Source of the DNA: Chth-196 sp044370935
GTDB lineage: Bacteria > Verrucomicrobiota > Verrucomicrobiia > Chthoniobacterales > Chthoniobacteraceae
Length of the DNA: 7,299 nt
NCBI GenBank assembly: GCA_044370935.1
Contig: JBILUQ010000208.1
Location: 1-7,299, forward strand
Direction of reading: 5' to 3'
This document shows positions 6,924-7,299 of this stretch, piece after piece. Position 1 is the first letter of the stretch. Each line of letters opens with the position of its first letter. A program made the position numbers and the translations under genes. Below the pieces are notes generated by a model. It was not told the origin of the DNA and did not search any database. It saw only the letters and a list, made by a program, of their open reading frames with translations.

Positions 6924-7067
6924 GTCATCCCCCCTGGGACCGCGCAGCCCCAGCTGCGCTCATACGTCCTTACATCGGGATGGGTTGCTCCCCTTCGCTG
7001 CTTTACCAACTCTTTGGAGCATTCGCGTCTAGGCGCAGCTGGGGTTGCGCGCTTTTCGGGGGTGTCG
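6924..7067. repeat. paired inverted hairpins, REP/BIME- or MITE-like element
   Basis: Two 19-base arms, 6941-6959 and 7033-7051, are reverse complements at 18 of 19 positions with 73 bases between them. Each arm is itself a hairpin: GCGCAGC-CCCA-GCTGCGC at 6942-6959 (seven perfect pairs) and GCGCAGC-TGGG-GTTGCGC at 7033-7050 (seven pairs, one G-U). The similarity extends weakly outward: a run of six C at 6929-6934 mirrors a run of five G at 7058-7062, with TC/GA-like bases beyond. A third short stem, TGCTCC (6986-6991) with GGAGCA (7016-7021), lies between. Two inverted hairpin units with conserved flanks are the layout of REP pairs or small non-autonomous elements. It fills most of the 250-base gap between the DUF1501 and RidA-like genes, which otherwise holds nothing I recognise. 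No second copy occurs in the window. Confidence 0.5.
7033..7056 (+). terminator. candidate intrinsic terminator within the repeat
   Basis: The second hairpin of the inverted-repeat element (stem 7033-7039 with 7044-7050, four-base loop) is followed on the + strand by GC and then TTTT at 7053-7056. This is a GC-rich stem plus a short U tract, 170 bases after the DUF1501 stop, and could end the NHL-DUF1501 transcript. The U tract is short, and the stem may exist because of the repeat rather than for termination. Confidence 0.35.
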
Positions 7068-7113
7068 ATGGACCCCTTTGTTGAAAACACAGACGCTCGG
7101 CGCCCCCGGGCTC

Positions 7114-7299
7114 TTAAAGCACCTCGAAGATCGCCTCCACCTCGACCGCCGCACCCGTCGGCAACTGCGCAAAACCCAGCGCGCTTCGAGCGTGGTAACC
7201 GTTGCCTTCCTTGCCAAAAATCGTGTGCAGCAAGTCCGAGCATCCATTGATGACCAGATGCTGGTCAGTGTATTCAAGCGTCGAGTTCACGCATCCAAG
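7114..7299 (-). CDS. RidA/YjgF/UK114 family protein, C-terminal 61 residues (5' end outside window)
   Basis: On the - strand the frame is open from the window edge to a TAA at 7116-7114. The 61 residues read VNSTLEYTDQ (4-13), HLVINGCSDLLHTIFGK (14-30), YHARSALGFAQLPTGAA (35-51) and VEVEAIFEVL (52-61). The ending 'HARxxxGxxxLPxGAxVEVEAIxEV' is the hallmark of RidA-like proteins, and the Arg at fragment residue 38 corresponds to the carboxylate-binding Arg of RidA. The form with NSTxxxTDQxxVINGxSDLL and a Gly-containing HARSA loop matches the roughly 150-residue subfamily (YjgF_YER057c_UK114_like_1), not canonical RidA. RidA hydrolyses reactive enamine/imine intermediates; this subfamily's substrate is not established to my knowledge. 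It converges on the DUF1501 gene across the inverted-repeat element. Confidence 0.86.
   Translation of the reverse strand, partial: LGCVNSTLEYTDQHLVINGCSDLLHTIFGKEGNGYHARSALGFAQLPTGAAVEVEAIFEVL

Noticed and set aside
6860..7250. Frames of about 127 codons on both strands in the 3' region
   Set aside because: Both cross the inverted-repeat element and the true RidA-like frame, and have low-complexity Arg/Pro-rich products.
1..7299. Defence, phage, CRISPR or biosynthetic system
   Set aside because: No gene shows helicase, nuclease, transposase, toxin, NRPS/PKS or phage motifs, and there is no regularly spaced repeat array.

Overview
The window is most likely from a member of the Verrucomicrobiota, or more broadly the PVC superphylum. 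It holds a C-terminal Planctomycete/Verrucomicrobium-type heme-binding domain (TIGR02603-like), a DUF1501 protein with a Tat-type signal, an NHL-repeat protein and a TIM-barrel sugar isomerase, a combination typical of that group. The DNA is GC-rich, and several starts lack a clear Shine-Dalgarno (SD) sequence. The phylum is inferred from gene content, not from a marker gene.

Left part (1-2892, + strand): the 3' end of a large periplasmic cytochrome c/HEAT-type protein, a NagB-family glucosamine-6-phosphate deaminase homologue and a sugar phosphate isomerase/epimerase-like protein. They run in one direction with gaps of 63 and 59 bases and probably form one operon for oxidising and catabolising carbohydrate (amino or keto sugars). 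A hairpin at 2922-2947 closes this block.

Middle (3008-4012, - strand): a secreted trypsin-fold serine protease with an intact His-Asp-Ser triad, no PDZ domain and a helical, charged C-terminal extension. It faces away from the next gene across a 156-base divergent region. That region contains a good match to a LacI/GalR-family operator and a hairpin directly in front of the ribosome binding site of the gene to its right.

Right part (4169-6863, + strand): an exported NHL beta-propeller protein followed by a Tat-exported DUF1501 protein, probably co-transcribed. After them comes a 250-base non-coding stretch with two hairpins in inverted orientation, resembling a REP/BIME or MITE-like element; the second hairpin ends in four T and could terminate the NHL-DUF1501 transcript. 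The window ends in the C-terminal 61 residues of a RidA/YjgF-family protein on the - strand.

I see no CRISPR array, tRNA, rRNA, transposase, phage gene or defence system. The content is mainly carbohydrate catabolism and exported proteins. The points most worth checking are the variant active site of the NagB homologue, the operator-like palindrome, and the inverted-repeat element.
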